Source: Porcincola intestinalis (lineage in GTDB: Bacteria; Bacillota; Clostridia; Lachnospirales; Lachnospiraceae). From it: a stretch of DNA of 64,000 nt. Positions 45,935-54,039 of this stretch are shown here, in pieces. The stretch's first letter is position 1. Every line of letters begins with the position of its first letter. The position numbers were made by a program, and so were the translations under genes. Under the pieces are notes generated by a model. It ran no database searches, was not told where the DNA came from, and saw nothing but the letters and a program-made list of their open reading frames with translations. Location: positions 33,641-97,640 of the forward strand of contig NZ_VULZ01000014.1 of the NCBI RefSeq assembly GCF_009696445.1, given 5' to 3'.

Positions 45935-45971
45935 CAAAAAATGGGCATCCCGCTACGGAATGCCCATTTTT
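45935..45971 (-). terminator. Rho-independent terminator after hsp20
   Basis: The stem ATGGGCAT / ATGCCCAT extends into A/T flanks. On the minus strand it runs into TTTTTTGTG. It lies 80 bases past the hsp20 stop. The 335-base gap between hsp20 and ldhA also contains the dyad at 45785-45809 and an inverted repeat at 45831-45859. Confidence 0.9.
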
Positions 45972-46050
45972 CAAGATGCGATTCTTCTAAGTTTCATACA
46001 GCCGCCGCCCTCAGACTTTGAGATCATCTCAGTACGGTACGAGCTGCTGA

Positions 46051-46506
46051 TCAGTCGATTTGGATTACATGCTTCTTGTCTTCAATCTGCTGCTGATCCT
46101 TCTTCGGAACCGTCAGTCTCAGCACGCCATCCTTGAAGCTTGCATGGACGTCGTCCTCTGTCAGGTCCTTGCCGACGTAGAAGCTGCGGCATACATTGCC
46201 CGAATAACGTTCACGGCGGATGAAGCGTCCATTCTCATCCTTCTGGTCGTTGTTCTCATCCTTCTTTGCAGCGATCGTCAGGTAGCCATCTTTCAGCTCA
46301 ACGGAAACATGGTCCTTGTCGAATCCAGGAAGCTCCACTGCAACTTCATATTCCTTCTCGCCTTCCTTGACATCGGTCCTCATGAAGTTGGCGTTCACGC
46401 CGCCCATCTTCTCATCAAACTTTCTTGCCTCTCTGCTGACCGGCCAGAATCCATCATCAAACCAGTCATCAAACAGATTATCATTAAAAATACTCGGTAC
46501 TAACAT
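46051..46506 (-). CDS. hsp20: Small heat-shock protein (Hsp20/alpha-crystallin)
   Basis: This 151-residue chaperone binds unfolding proteins and keeps them from aggregating. The alpha-crystallin domain spans about residues 38-140 (from FMRTDVKEGEKEYEVAVELPG). The N-terminal arm contains DDWFDDGFWP. The C-terminal part shows GVLRLTVPK near 130, equivalent to the GXLXXXXPK motif. It is transcribed from a consensus promoter overlapped by a CIRCE operator, so HrcA control is expected. A terminator follows. Confidence 0.96.
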   Translation of the reverse strand: MLVPSIFNDNLFDDWFDDGFWPVSREARKFDEKMGGVNANFMRTDVKEGEKEYEVAVELPGFDKDHVSVELKDGYLTIAAKKDENNDQKDENGRFIRRERYSGNVCRSFYVGKDLTEDDVHASFKDGVLRLTVPKKDQQQIEDKKHVIQID

Positions 46507-46646
46507 AAGGCACCCCTCTTTCCATTATGGCAGCCGCCCCTTATGGCGGCGCCTAAGTCACTGTTCCACGGAATTGGATGACCTGAATGACCTTTCCGGC
46601 ACCCTGCCTTGTTCTTCCATCCATCCTCTTCCTTCGTTCTGTCCAT

Positions 46647-46689
46647 GTTATAGCACTTGTTGTTAGCACTGTCAATAGTCGAGTGCTAA
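46647..46689 (-). promoter_or_regulatory. CIRCE operator and promoter of hsp20
   Basis: The CIRCE element is TTAGCACTG, 9 bases, GAGTGCTAA (46663-46689), with one mismatch from the HrcA consensus. The minus-strand promoter TTGACA (46670-46675), 17 bases, TATAAC (46647-46652) has its -35 inside CIRCE, so HrcA binding would block RNA polymerase. The resulting leader to hsp20 is about 135 bases. Confidence 0.93.
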
Positions 46690-46761
46690 TTTTCTCACAA
46701 TTTTTCTGTCCACATGACCTGTCAAACAGTTCATGAACCATTTGTCCGGTCGATTTGCCCC

Positions 46762-46790
46762 TTGCCACAAAGAGTCTGAACCGCTATAAT
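46762..46790 (+). promoter_or_regulatory. Promoter of tRNA-Arg
   Basis: TTGCCA (46762-46767), 17 bases, TATAAT (46785-46790). The expected start is about 40 bases ahead of the mature tRNA. It is placed back to back with the hsp20 promoter. Confidence 0.85.
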
Positions 46791-46837
46791 AAGAAATTGC
46801 TTACAGGTTTCAAGGCCTGATGCACCATTATGGACAA

Positions 46838-46914
46838 GTCTGCGTAGCTCAGCTGGATAGAGCGACCGCCTCCTAAGCGGTAGGTCAGAGGTTCAAATCC
46901 TCCCGTGGACGCCA
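46838..46914 (+). tRNA. tRNA-Arg (anticodon CCU)
   Basis: A complete 77-base cloverleaf with encoded CCA. The acceptor stem GTCTGCG/CGTGGAC has two G-U pairs. The D-arm is GCTCAGCTGGATAGAGC. The anticodon stem ACCGC/GCGGT has loop CTCCTAA, giving anticodon CCU (reads AGG). The T-arm has loop TTCAAAT with one A-C mismatch at its base. It is a single-gene unit with its own promoter and terminator. Confidence 0.96.
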
Positions 46915-46923
46915 GATCATGAT

Positions 46924-46959
46924 CGGCAATCCATCCTGAGGATGAATTGCCGTTTTTTT
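46924..46959 (+). terminator. Rho-independent terminator after tRNA-Arg
   Basis: CGGCAAT and ATTGCCG, with an inner ATCC/GGAT stem, are followed by TTTTTTT. It stands 10 bases after the tRNA. The 180 bases from here to the ABC-F stop hold an inverted repeat (CAGGGAGCC/GGCTCCCTG, about 46969-47042) and no gene. Confidence 0.92.
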
Positions 46960-47143
46960 ATTTTATATCAGGGAGCCCTTACATAGAGGAGTGATCGCCA
47001 GTGTCTTCATTCTCATTCTCTGCCGACCTATAATGGCTCCCTGAAACCGCTTTCTATATGTCCGGTTCAATGCAGGAATTTGGATATTCTATGATGGTAA
47101 GAGGTGTGATTGAAAAATCGAAATCGATAAAGGGGTGGTAAAT

Positions 47144-48706
47144 TTACCTTACCATCCACGCAATCGCTTGCTTTTCATCTTTCTCCAGACCTTTCGATGT
47201 CAACCGGTATACTGTATTGCAGACTTCAGAGATATATTTCCGGTCATGGGAGATACTGATAATGGTCCCGGGGAACTGTTTCAAGACAGCTCGGACAGTC
47301 GCTCCGGAAAGCGGTGAGAAATTTCTCGTCGGTTCATCCAGGATCAGGACATTCGCTTCTGTCAGACTGATCTTCAAAAGCAGCAGCTTCGCTTTCTGGC
47401 CTCCGGACAGTTCCCGGATCGAATGGGACATTTCGTCTGCCGTATATTTCATGGATCCTAAGTATGTCCGTACCATCGTTACATCGTCTTTCTTCCCGGA
47501 GGGCGCGAGATACTCTGTCGGAGTCCGGTCAAAGGGCAGAGTTTCTTCATAATTCTGTGACATATAAAAGATGTTAAGATCCTGCCGTGGGAGAAGCTCT
47601 TTCGCGATTTTCCGGATCAAGGTTGTCTTGCCGGTTCCGTTATCTCCGATGATGCAGACCTTATTCGGCCCTCTCACCTTCAGGCAGACATTCTCTGCCA
47701 GGCGTCTGCCATCCGGGGCTATTAACTCCGGCAGATTGTATTCGAGCACATTTTTGCCTGCAGGCATGGGCCTCTGATGCTCAAATCGGATCGTGATGGG
47801 GGATTCCATTTCTGGAACTTCGGTCATTCCCCCACGCTCCCTGTCATAGCGTTTCTCCAGAGACTTGACTGCTTTCATCTTTTTCTTCAGAAGCTGGCCG
47901 CCGTGTGGATCCTGCCTGGAGATGTTCCGAAGATCGGACTCCACCGTCTGCTCGATGCGCCGGAACCGTTCCATGGCTTTTTTCTCTTCGCGCCGCTCGC
48001 TGCAGGCTTCTTGTTTTTGTTTATCAAACGCCCGCTGCCGCTCTTCCATAAATGTCCGGAACGGCATATTGGCAACGGTCACCCGCGGCATTGATTTCCG
48101 CCGCAGCTGCTCCAGCAGGATCACCCGGTTTGCAGTTCGCTCAATCAGCATTTCGTCATGGGAGATGAAAAGAACACTGCCTTTAAAGCGGTTGATCGTA
48201 TCCTCCAGCCACCGGAGTGTAGAGAGGTCAATATCATTGGACGGCTCATCAAGCAGCAGAATGTCCGGATGGACAAGCAACAGCCTTGCCATCTGAATCT
48301 TGACCCGCTCCCCGCCGGAAAGCGACTGCATCTTCTGGTCGGTGTAAATGAAAGTGCTGGGAAGACCTATCTCTGCCGCCAGTTTTTCCAATTCGTACAG
48401 ATTTGTTTCCTGAAACATCAGCTGCTCGGAAAAATAGTCATAAACGGTTTTCTCTTTTTCCTCATCTGCAAGTTCCTGCGGCAAATATCCTATCAGCTCG
48501 CCCTGAAGGGCCCGGATCCCATCTGCTTCCGCATAGGATTTCACAAGTTTGGGATCATAGATCCACTTTAACAAGGTGGATTTCCCATTCCCCTCTTCAC
48601 CGATCAGAACTGCCTTGTCCCCACGATTCAACACAAAATCAAAATTCTGTATAATCGTTCTCAGGTCTTTTCTGTGTGTTATGGTAAGTGATTTGATTTG
48701 TAACAA
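47144..48706 (-). CDS. ABC-F family ribosome-associated ATPase (antibiotic-resistance type)
   Basis: This 520-residue protein has two ABC ATPase domains and no membrane part. The first P-loop is GEEGNGKST (about 36-44) with LSGGERVKIQMA and DEPSND. A basic linker of about 100 residues follows, then the second P-loop GDNGTGKTT with LSGGQKAKLLLL and DEPTRN. ABC-F proteins of the Lsa/Vga/Vml group bind the ribosomal E site and push drugs off the peptidyl-transferase centre; membership in that group is inferred from the sequence style and the leader. The start is a TTG at 48706, set in the T-run of a terminator hairpin whose 3' arm contains the GAGAGGGG ribosome site. This arrangement points to drug-induced attenuation. 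Confidence 0.88.
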   Translation of the reverse strand: MLQIKSLTITHRKDLRTIIQNFDFVLNRGDKAVLIGEEGNGKSTLLKWIYDPKLVKSYAEADGIRALQGELIGYLPQELADEEKEKTVYDYFSEQLMFQETNLYELEKLAAEIGLPSTFIYTDQKMQSLSGGERVKIQMARLLLVHPDILLLDEPSNDIDLSTLRWLEDTINRFKGSVLFISHDEMLIERTANRVILLEQLRRKSMPRVTVANMPFRTFMEERQRAFDKQKQEACSERREEKKAMERFRRIEQTVESDLRNISRQDPHGGQLLKKKMKAVKSLEKRYDRERGGMTEVPEMESPITIRFEHQRPMPAGKNVLEYNLPELIAPDGRRLAENVCLKVRGPNKVCIIGDNGTGKTTLIRKIAKELLPRQDLNIFYMSQNYEETLPFDRTPTEYLAPSGKKDDVTMVRTYLGSMKYTADEMSHSIRELSGGQKAKLLLLKISLTEANVLILDEPTRNFSPLSGATVRAVLKQFPGTIISISHDRKYISEVCNTVYRLTSKGLEKDEKQAIAWMVR

Positions 48707-48708
48707 AA

Positions 48709-48762
48709 AACGCCCCTCTCTGACACGCATAGACCGGTAAGAGTCTGTCAGAGCGAGGCGTT
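48709..48762 (-). terminator. Attenuator hairpin overlapping the ABC-F ribosome site and start codon
   Basis: On the minus strand AACGCCTCGCTCTGACA pairs with TGTCAGAGAGGGGCGTT (17 positions: 15 Watson-Crick, one G-U, one mismatch) around a 20-base loop. TTTTTTG follows. The 3' arm holds the Shine-Dalgarno sequence, and the TTG start codon is in the T-run. One structure can therefore stop both transcription and translation unless disrupted. Confidence 0.85.
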
Positions 48763-48876
48763 CCTGGCTTGCCTAAAAGACGTGAAAGAGCACCGATCAA
48801 CGGCAACTGTATGTCTACTGCGATCTGCATCTCTTTCTTTAAGATCCTCTCGAATAACAGATAATCCCACTTCAGT

Positions 48877-48921
48877 CTACGCAAACATGCTATGGGCACA
48901 CTGCGCCCATAAAACAACCAT
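48877..48921 (-). CDS. Candidate leader peptide (14 residues) of the ABC-F gene
   Basis: The reading frame MVVLWAQCAHSMFA spans a perfect hairpin (TATGGGC/GCCCATA, 48891-48911) in the roughly 290-base leader. Ribosome stalling on such a peptide could refold the leader. No strong ribosome site precedes it, so it is only a candidate. A longer overlapping frame (48639-48830) starting at an ATG after AAAGAAAGAG runs through the attenuator and is the alternative. Confidence 0.3.
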   Translation of the reverse strand: MVVLWAQCAHSMFA

Positions 48922-49005
48922 CGTTTACATATGCTGAATTCGATCATCTGTTAATCATTGCTTCACCATCACATGAATATCATGTGCCTTTCAAAAATGA
49001 TACGG

Positions 49006-49034
49006 ACTATATCATAACAAAGCGGTTTCGTCAA
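49006..49034 (-). promoter_or_regulatory. Promoter of the ABC-F leader
   Basis: TTGACG (49029-49034), 17 bases, TATAGT (49006-49011) on the minus strand. It predicts a transcript start near 48999 and a leader of about 290 bases, long enough for leader peptides, the CACATG/CATGTG hairpin at 48971-48987 and the attenuator. Confidence 0.85.
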
Positions 49035-49139
49035 TCCTGACCCACCGGAAAGCGTATGGGGAAATTTTAAGGTCAAATGAAAATCTAACTTCTACACCCC
49101 CCCCCCGTAGAAATAAGTCTTGCAAGATAACTCGCGATT

Positions 49140-50522
49140 TTGGGTCTATACTTTATCCTGGTTTCATCCGCAGTTGGAAAGGAAGGAACCATAAGCAAAG
49201 AGATCATAGGAAATGGAAAACACTTTACCCTGGATGACCGTTCTGCCCTCCAGGCAGGCCTGGATCAGAAAAAGTCTTTCCGTGCCATCGCGAAAGAACT
49301 CCACAAGGATCCATCAACGCTTGCCAAAGAGGTAAAACTCAATCGTACAGCTTACGGTCGTTGTTTTTATACCAATTCCTTCGGAAACCTCTGTAAATAC
49401 GCACGTTTGTGTAAAAAAACGAACCTATGCCATAACAGGGCCAAATGTAAGGCATCTCTGTGCTACAGATGCAGGATACACGATCGCCGCCGGATTTGCC
49501 CGGATTTTGTAAAATTTGACCATATCTGTCCAGCAACCGAAAAGGCACCTTTTGTCCGCAATAGCTGCTCCAAATTCAACAGGTGTGACTGCTTCAGGTT
49601 CAAATATAAAGCCACAGCTGCACAGTCCAGCTACGAGGACAGACTCAGGGATACGCGTACCGGGATTGATATGACGGCAGAACGTCTCGCGCTGCTCGAC
49701 CAGATCGTTACTCCAAGAATCAAAAAAGGCGACTCACCGCAAACGATCATCAGAAATAATCCGGGGCTCAAAGTCTCATCACGAACAATCTATAACTATG
49801 TCGATCAGGGCCTCCTGTCCGTCAAAAATCTTGATCTCCCTAAGAAGGTCGTTTACAAGCCCCGTGTGAAGAAAAAAGACTATCCGGTAAAAGATTCCGG
49901 GATCTTTAACGGCCGCACCTACAATGACTTTCTGGAGCTCGTCCGGAATGATCCGGAAAGAGCAGCAAAAACCGTTGAGATGGACACAGTTGTCGGTTGC
50001 GAAGGATCTAAAAAGGTCATCCTTACACTTTTCTTCCGACCGTATAAACTTCAACTTCTTTTTCTTATGCCGGACAAAACAGCGCTCAGCGTAAAGACTG
50101 TGTTTGACAGGATAGAGGACAAACTGACACCTATTGGATTTCAGCAGGCTTTTCCTGTAATCCTGACCGATCGAGGGTCTGAATTTTCCGACCCTGATTC
50201 CCTTGAGACAGGGATTCAGTCTGAAATGCGGACCAGCATTTACTACTGCGATCCAATGTGCTCGAATCAGAAAGCGTACTGCGAAAGGAATCATGAATGC
50301 ATCCGCAAAGTGCTTCTCAAGAAGAGTTCTTTTGACAGTCTGACCTGCTATGACATCAGAAAGCTTTGCTGGCACATCAATTCAACAAAAAGGGCGAGCC
50401 TGAATGGCCAGTCACCAATCAAGCTCGCCAGTCTCCTTTTACCGAAGGAGATATTTGAAGCGCTCGATCTGAGAGAAATCCCCTGCAATGAGATCAACCT
50501 CACGCCTACGCTTCTGAAATAA
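49140..50522 (+). CDS. IS30 family transposase
   Basis: This DDE transposase has an N-terminal helix-turn-helix (FRAIAKELHKDPSTLAKEV), a cysteine-rich segment (about 80-155, ten or more Cys, a possible zinc-binding part) and a catalytic core. The core shows VEMDTVVG (first Asp), VILTDRGSEFSDP (second Asp) and YCERNHECIRK (Glu), as in IS30 enzymes. The open frame begins at a TTG at 49140. The natural start appears to be at 49191, where GGAAGGA is followed by ACCATAAGCAAAGAG: an ATA stands where family members would have ATG. The element may therefore be weakly expressed or inactivated by that change. The rest of the frame is intact. Confidence 0.88.
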   Translation: MGLYFILVSSAVGKEGTISKEIIGNGKHFTLDDRSALQAGLDQKKSFRAIAKELHKDPSTLAKEVKLNRTAYGRCFYTNSFGNLCKYARLCKKTNLCHNRAKCKASLCYRCRIHDRRRICPDFVKFDHICPATEKAPFVRNSCSKFNRCDCFRFKYKATAAQSSYEDRLRDTRTGIDMTAERLALLDQIVTPRIKKGDSPQTIIRNNPGLKVSSRTIYNYVDQGLLSVKNLDLPKKVVYKPRVKKKDYPVKDSGIFNGRTYNDFLELVRNDPERAAKTVEMDTVVGCEGSKKVILTLFFRPYKLQLLFLMPDKTALSVKTVFDRIEDKLTPIGFQQAFPVILTDRGSEFSDPDSLETGIQSEMRTSIYYCDPMCSNQKAYCERNHECIRKVLLKKSSFDSLTCYDIRKLCWHINSTKRASLNGQSPIKLASLLLPKEIFEALDLREIPCNEINLTPTLLK

Positions 50523-50709
50523 ACAATTAAACGATTGAAACTGCGGACGGCACCAAATCTGAAATACTTCAGTATCCCGGCATGTGGAAGTTAGTTTTTC
50601 AAAAACTGCCCAGATGCCTTGTTCCGTATACGCATTTTTAAGCCTAAGCCTTCAGAACGAGCCCTCATGAGGTCATTATACAGCCATCTGGAGTCCCTGC
50701 AAGCCTTTA

Positions 50710-50766
50710 AAATAGAAGTTAGTTGTGCATGTAGAATTTAACTTTTCATGTAGAACTTCGATTTTC
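50710..50766. repeat. Degenerate tandem copies of the IS terminal repeat
   Basis: AATAGAAGTTAGTTGTGC (50710-50727), ATGTAGAATTTAACTTTTC (50729-50747) and ATGTAGAACTTCGATTTTC (50748-50766) all resemble the inverted-repeat end at 50583-50600. The unit is about 19 bases. Confidence 0.75.
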
Positions 50767-50851
50767 AATCGACCTTTCTTTTCAGGCTATGCTTTTTTCA
50801 CAGCCCCTTATTTTTCCAAAATCAGCTAAAGCGTTGAATTGAACAAGCCGT

Positions 50852-50932
50852 TTAATATTTGATGTTTCGTATCTGTCTGTCTATTTTCTGTGTCTTCCTG
50901 CTGATACGACAGTAACCAAAGACTTTTGCCAT
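50852..50932 (-). pseudogene. Serine recombinase, N-terminal stub
   Basis: An ATG at 50932, with AAAGGAGG 9 bases ahead, opens a 26-codon frame. It begins MAKVFGYCRISRKTQ and continues with DRQIRNI, the start of resolvase/invertase-type serine recombinases, including the nucleophile serine in YCRIS. It ends at a TAA at 50852, and what follows does not look like a recombinase. The body of the gene has evidently been lost next to the IS30-type element. The 610-base stretch 50523-51134 otherwise has only IS-end repeats and an imperfect GTGACA-type dyad at about 51107-51132. Confidence 0.75.
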
Positions 50933-51134
50933 GGTTTCATTCCTCCTTTATCGTTAAACTGACGTTCGTCATTATTGAGATAATCAGAATAATCATTTTT
51001 TCTCTTGTTAAGCCTTACTTTTGATACATTTCAGGTCAACGTAGGATTGCAAAGAGACCAACAGGAGCCACTAAAACGAAAGGAGAAAATAGTCTGTTTG
51101 CTGAAGTGTGACACAGGACCGTCCCCTGTCACGT

Positions 51135-52055
51135 CTACAGTACAAAGTTCCTCAGATACTTCGCGCTGAGAAAGACAGCGTTCCTCACTTTCTCTTCCGA
51201 CCCCTCGAAGGCTCTGTCTTCCACTTCTATGCAGGCATATCCGTCAAATCCGATGTCTGTCATGGCGGATACATATTTGCCCCAGTCTACATCGCCATGT
51301 CCCGGGATCTTAGGGCTCATATAGTCGAGCGGATAAGCCATGGTGCCTTTTTCTGACAATCTGTCACGGTACAGTTTGATGTCCTTGAAATGAACATGGA
51401 AGATCCTGTCTTTGAATTCATAGATCGGCTTTATATAATCGACCATCTGCCAGACAAAATGGGACGGATCATAGTTGATCCCGATATTCGGACTGTCAAG
51501 GATCTCAAAGACCTTCCTCCACAGAGCCGGTGTTGTCATGAGGTTCTGACCGCCGGGCCACTGGTCCGGGCCAAAGAGCATCGGACAGTTTTCGATCCCG
51601 ATCTTCACTTTGTTCTCCACGGCAAAGTCCACAAGAGGAGCCCAGACTTCTTGGAGCATTTCAAGGTTCTCCTCGATCGTTTTATACTGGTCACGGCCGA
51701 TAAAGGTGGTAACCATACCGATGCCGAGCCTGGCAGATGCCAGGATCAGTTTCCTGAGATGCGCGGCTGCAGCCGCTCTCTTTTCCGGATCCGGATCCAT
51801 GGTATTGGGATAATACGCCAGCGAGGAAATGACAACGCCTTTTCCGGCGGCATAATCAAGAAGATGGTCGCAGTAATCATCATCCTCCATCACCCTGTCC
51901 ACGTCGATGTGACTGACACCCGCATAGCGCCTTTGTGCCTTGCCCGCTGGCCAGCAGGCCACTTCCACGCATTCCAGCCCGGCTTCTGACACAAGATCAA
52001 TCATCTCTTCATAATTCATTGTATCGCAGATTGCGCTTACTAATCCTAGTTTCAT
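51135..52055 (-). CDS. Sugar phosphate isomerase/epimerase-fold protein (third copy)
   Basis: This 306-residue TIM-barrel protein is of the xylose-isomerase-like superfamily (AP endonuclease 2 fold). Candidate metal ligands are in the IGIENCPM (Glu), GINYDPSHF (Asp/His), HVHFKDIK (His) and CIEVEDRAF (Glu) segments. It is more like IolE-type or uncharacterised isomerases than the two epimerase-like paralogues in the same operon. A GGGGG ribosome site precedes the ATG. It is the last gene of the eight-gene operon. Its reaction is not known; it could isomerise or dehydrate a keto-sugar made by the dehydrogenases beside it. Confidence 0.85.
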   Translation of the reverse strand: MKLGLVSAICDTMNYEEMIDLVSEAGLECVEVACWPAGKAQRRYAGVSHIDVDRVMEDDDYCDHLLDYAAGKGVVISSLAYYPNTMDPDPEKRAAAAAHLRKLILASARLGIGMVTTFIGRDQYKTIEENLEMLQEVWAPLVDFAVENKVKIGIENCPMLFGPDQWPGGQNLMTTPALWRKVFEILDSPNIGINYDPSHFVWQMVDYIKPIYEFKDRIFHVHFKDIKLYRDRLSEKGTMAYPLDYMSPKIPGHGDVDWGKYVSAMTDIGFDGYACIEVEDRAFEGSEEKVRNAVFLSAKYLRNFVL

Positions 52056-52088
52056 AAAACCCCCGTACGCATCCTGGTTCTTCGGCGA

Positions 52089-53135
52089 TTAGTCCTGCTG
52101 AATACGGATGCACTGATTCTTTTCGGCCGATTCGATGCTCGCGAACACGGCCCTCATCGCATAAAGAGCACTCTTCCCGCTGATAGCAGGTTCTTCTCCT
52201 AAGGCAATGGCGCTGATAAAGGCATCAATCACACCGGAGCTTGTCTGGTTATCGTTGGTCTGGATCCGGTCTATGTCATAATAGACCTTCTCTCCGGACC
52301 GCGTGCATATTTCGATGGAGAATTGCGGGTCCGCATAAATCTTCATCATGCCTTCCGTTCCGTACAGCACAGTGGAGTTGTCCTCTCCGGCATAATAGGT
52401 CCAGCTGGCGGTCATCGTACCGATAATGCCGTTTTCCAGCGTATAGATGCAGATCGCATTGTCATCGACGCCGATCAGGTTCCCGGAAGCATCTCTTTTA
52501 TCCAGAGTCGTGACGATCGCTCTGGTCTCGGTCACGCGCGAATCTGTGAGAAACTGGATCAGGTCGGTCTTGTGAACACCCAGGTCCGCCATGGCACCCA
52601 TGGCCGCCCTCTTTTTATCAAAGAACCAGCTGTTCTTTCCGGGATCAATGCTCCAGGTTTCTGGCCCGCCGTGACCGAAAGTCGTACGGAAGGTAAGGAC
52701 TTTCCCGATCGCTCCGGACCTGACCAGTTCCCTGGCTTTGACATGTGCTTTCGCCAGGCGCTGGTTGTGTCCGATCATCAGATATTTTCCTGACTCTTCT
52801 GCTGCCTTTACCATGGCCTCACAATCTTCAGGAGTCACAGCCATCGGTTTCTCGCACAGGACATGCTTTCCTGCCTTCAGCGCCTGAATCGTGATCTGGG
52901 CATGCGCATGATTAGCTGCGCATACACTGACGGCGTCGAGGGTGGGAACAGCCAGAAGATCTTCTATTGAATCAAATGCTTTTGCCTGGTACTGCTGCGC
53001 GATCTGAACGGCTCTCTCATGATTGAGGTCATAGACGGCCGCAACGTCGCAAAGTTCATTCGCGGCATATTCGGGGAGATGTCTGGTTTGTGCGATCTTA
53101 CCGCAGCCGATCACACCGACATTTATCTTTTTCAT
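52089..53135 (-). CDS. Gfo/Idh/MocA family oxidoreductase
   Basis: This 348-residue NAD(P)-dependent dehydrogenase has an N-terminal Rossmann fold (GVIGCGKIA, residues 7-15) and the family EKP motif (CEKPMAV, near 95). The C-terminal sheet domain includes DLGVHKTDL, where the His is the usual catalytic position near 185. Family members oxidise sugar hydroxyls, for example inositol, glucosides at C3 or amino sugars. In this operon it sits among three isomerase-fold proteins and a second dehydrogenase, a layout known from pathways working through keto-sugars. Substrate is unknown. Confidence 0.92.
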   Translation of the reverse strand: MKKINVGVIGCGKIAQTRHLPEYAANELCDVAAVYDLNHERAVQIAQQYQAKAFDSIEDLLAVPTLDAVSVCAANHAHAQITIQALKAGKHVLCEKPMAVTPEDCEAMVKAAEESGKYLMIGHNQRLAKAHVKARELVRSGAIGKVLTFRTTFGHGGPETWSIDPGKNSWFFDKKRAAMGAMADLGVHKTDLIQFLTDSRVTETRAIVTTLDKRDASGNLIGVDDNAICIYTLENGIIGTMTASWTYYAGEDNSTVLYGTEGMMKIYADPQFSIEICTRSGEKVYYDIDRIQTNDNQTSSGVIDAFISAIALGEEPAISGKSALYAMRAVFASIESAEKNQCIRIQQD

Positions 53136-53163
53136 GATGATCTACATCCTCCTCTTGTGAAAC

Positions 53164-54006
53164 TCAGCTGCTTAAACTGGCCTCAAGGCATTTCATATAC
53201 CGGATCGACTGCTCCGCGTACCTGTCCATCAGCTTTGACTTCGTCTCCATCTCGCCCGAGGCGTAGGGATTGGCAAGCCTCGGCATGAATTCCATAGTCA
53301 GCGGGCCCTGATAACCGATATCCCTGAGCACATATAACATCTCCTTGAAATCGGTATTGCCCAGGCCGGCCGCCTCACGGGTATTATCCGCGATATGGAC
53401 ATGCATCAGTTCGTCGGCGATCATTCGGAGACTGGTTCCGATGTTGTTTTCCTCCAGGCTCATGTGGAACATATCCGCCATGATCCCGACAGCGGGATGG
53501 TTGATCTCCTTTACCAGGCGGTACGCTTTTGTGAGCGTGTTTGCCAGATAGGTCTCATACCGGTTGATCGCTTCCACAGCCAGCCGTACATTTTGGGACG
53601 CGGCATAGTCCGCAGCGGTCCGGATGTTCCTGACGGCATTATCCCAGCACTCCTCATAAGTACGCCCTGCGGGCGGCTCGGTCCTTCCCACCGGAGAGGG
53701 CACGATGATGATGTAAGGAGCACCGACTTTTGTGGCAAAATCCACGCTGTCTTTGACATACCGGATCGCCGCTTCCGCCGCAGCGGGATCTTTGGCCGTC
53801 AGATCACGCTCTTCCGGAAAGATGCCGCACAGTGAGGTACATATCAGGCCGTATTTTTCCAGGAGAGACACCATCCTGTCCTGATCTGTCATATAGGGTT
53901 CGGCGGCAAATTCAATGCCGTCATACCCGTATTTTTTCAGTCGTTGAAAACTGTATTCGATATCTTCGTTTCCAACAATCCATTGAGTCATACTGTATCG
54001 ATACAC
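53164..54006 (-). CDS. D-tagatose/D-psicose 3-epimerase-like protein (second copy)
   Basis: This 280-residue TIM-barrel protein shows the pattern of the ketose 3-epimerase and related families. It has a glutamate in VEAINRYETYL, Asp/His in MADMFHMSLEE, His in HVHIADNTRE and Glu in MEFMPR, the four-ligand metal site. It is clearly related to the gene at 58637-59455. The start is a GTG at 54006 with GAGGAGG seven bases ahead; the next ATG (five codons on) lacks a well-spaced site. Epimerisation at C3 of a keto-sugar is the likely chemistry; the actual sugar is not known. Confidence 0.87.
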   Translation of the reverse strand: MYRYSMTQWIVGNEDIEYSFQRLKKYGYDGIEFAAEPYMTDQDRMVSLLEKYGLICTSLCGIFPEERDLTAKDPAAAEAAIRYVKDSVDFATKVGAPYIIIVPSPVGRTEPPAGRTYEECWDNAVRNIRTAADYAASQNVRLAVEAINRYETYLANTLTKAYRLVKEINHPAVGIMADMFHMSLEENNIGTSLRMIADELMHVHIADNTREAAGLGNTDFKEMLYVLRDIGYQGPLTMEFMPRLANPYASGEMETKSKLMDRYAEQSIRYMKCLEASLSS

Positions 54007-54039
54007 CAGTTTGCCTCCTCTCCGGGTTCTTGGCCCCTG

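Larger units (their letters stand above)
49079..50766 (+). mobile_element. IS30-type insertion sequence
   Basis: The left end GAAAATCTAACTTCTACA (49079-49096) is inverted at 50583-50600 (TGTGGAAGTTAGTTTTTC, 3 mismatches) and, as well or better, at 50749-50766 (TGTAGAACTTCGATTTTC). A transposase gene fills the centre. No flanking target duplication is obvious. Ten cytosines in a row follow the left end (49097-49106). The true right end is uncertain because end-like sequences are repeated (50583-50766). Confidence 0.8.

Noticed and set aside
48639..48947. 102-codon frame as a separate protein upstream of the ABC-F gene
   Set aside because: Overlaps the ABC-F start and the terminator, lacks a good ribosome site at its first ATG; more likely leader sequence, with an internal ATG possibly used as a leader peptide.
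49097..49106. C10 run as a sign of assembly error only
   Set aside because: Cannot be decided from sequence; recorded as an observation rather than called an error.
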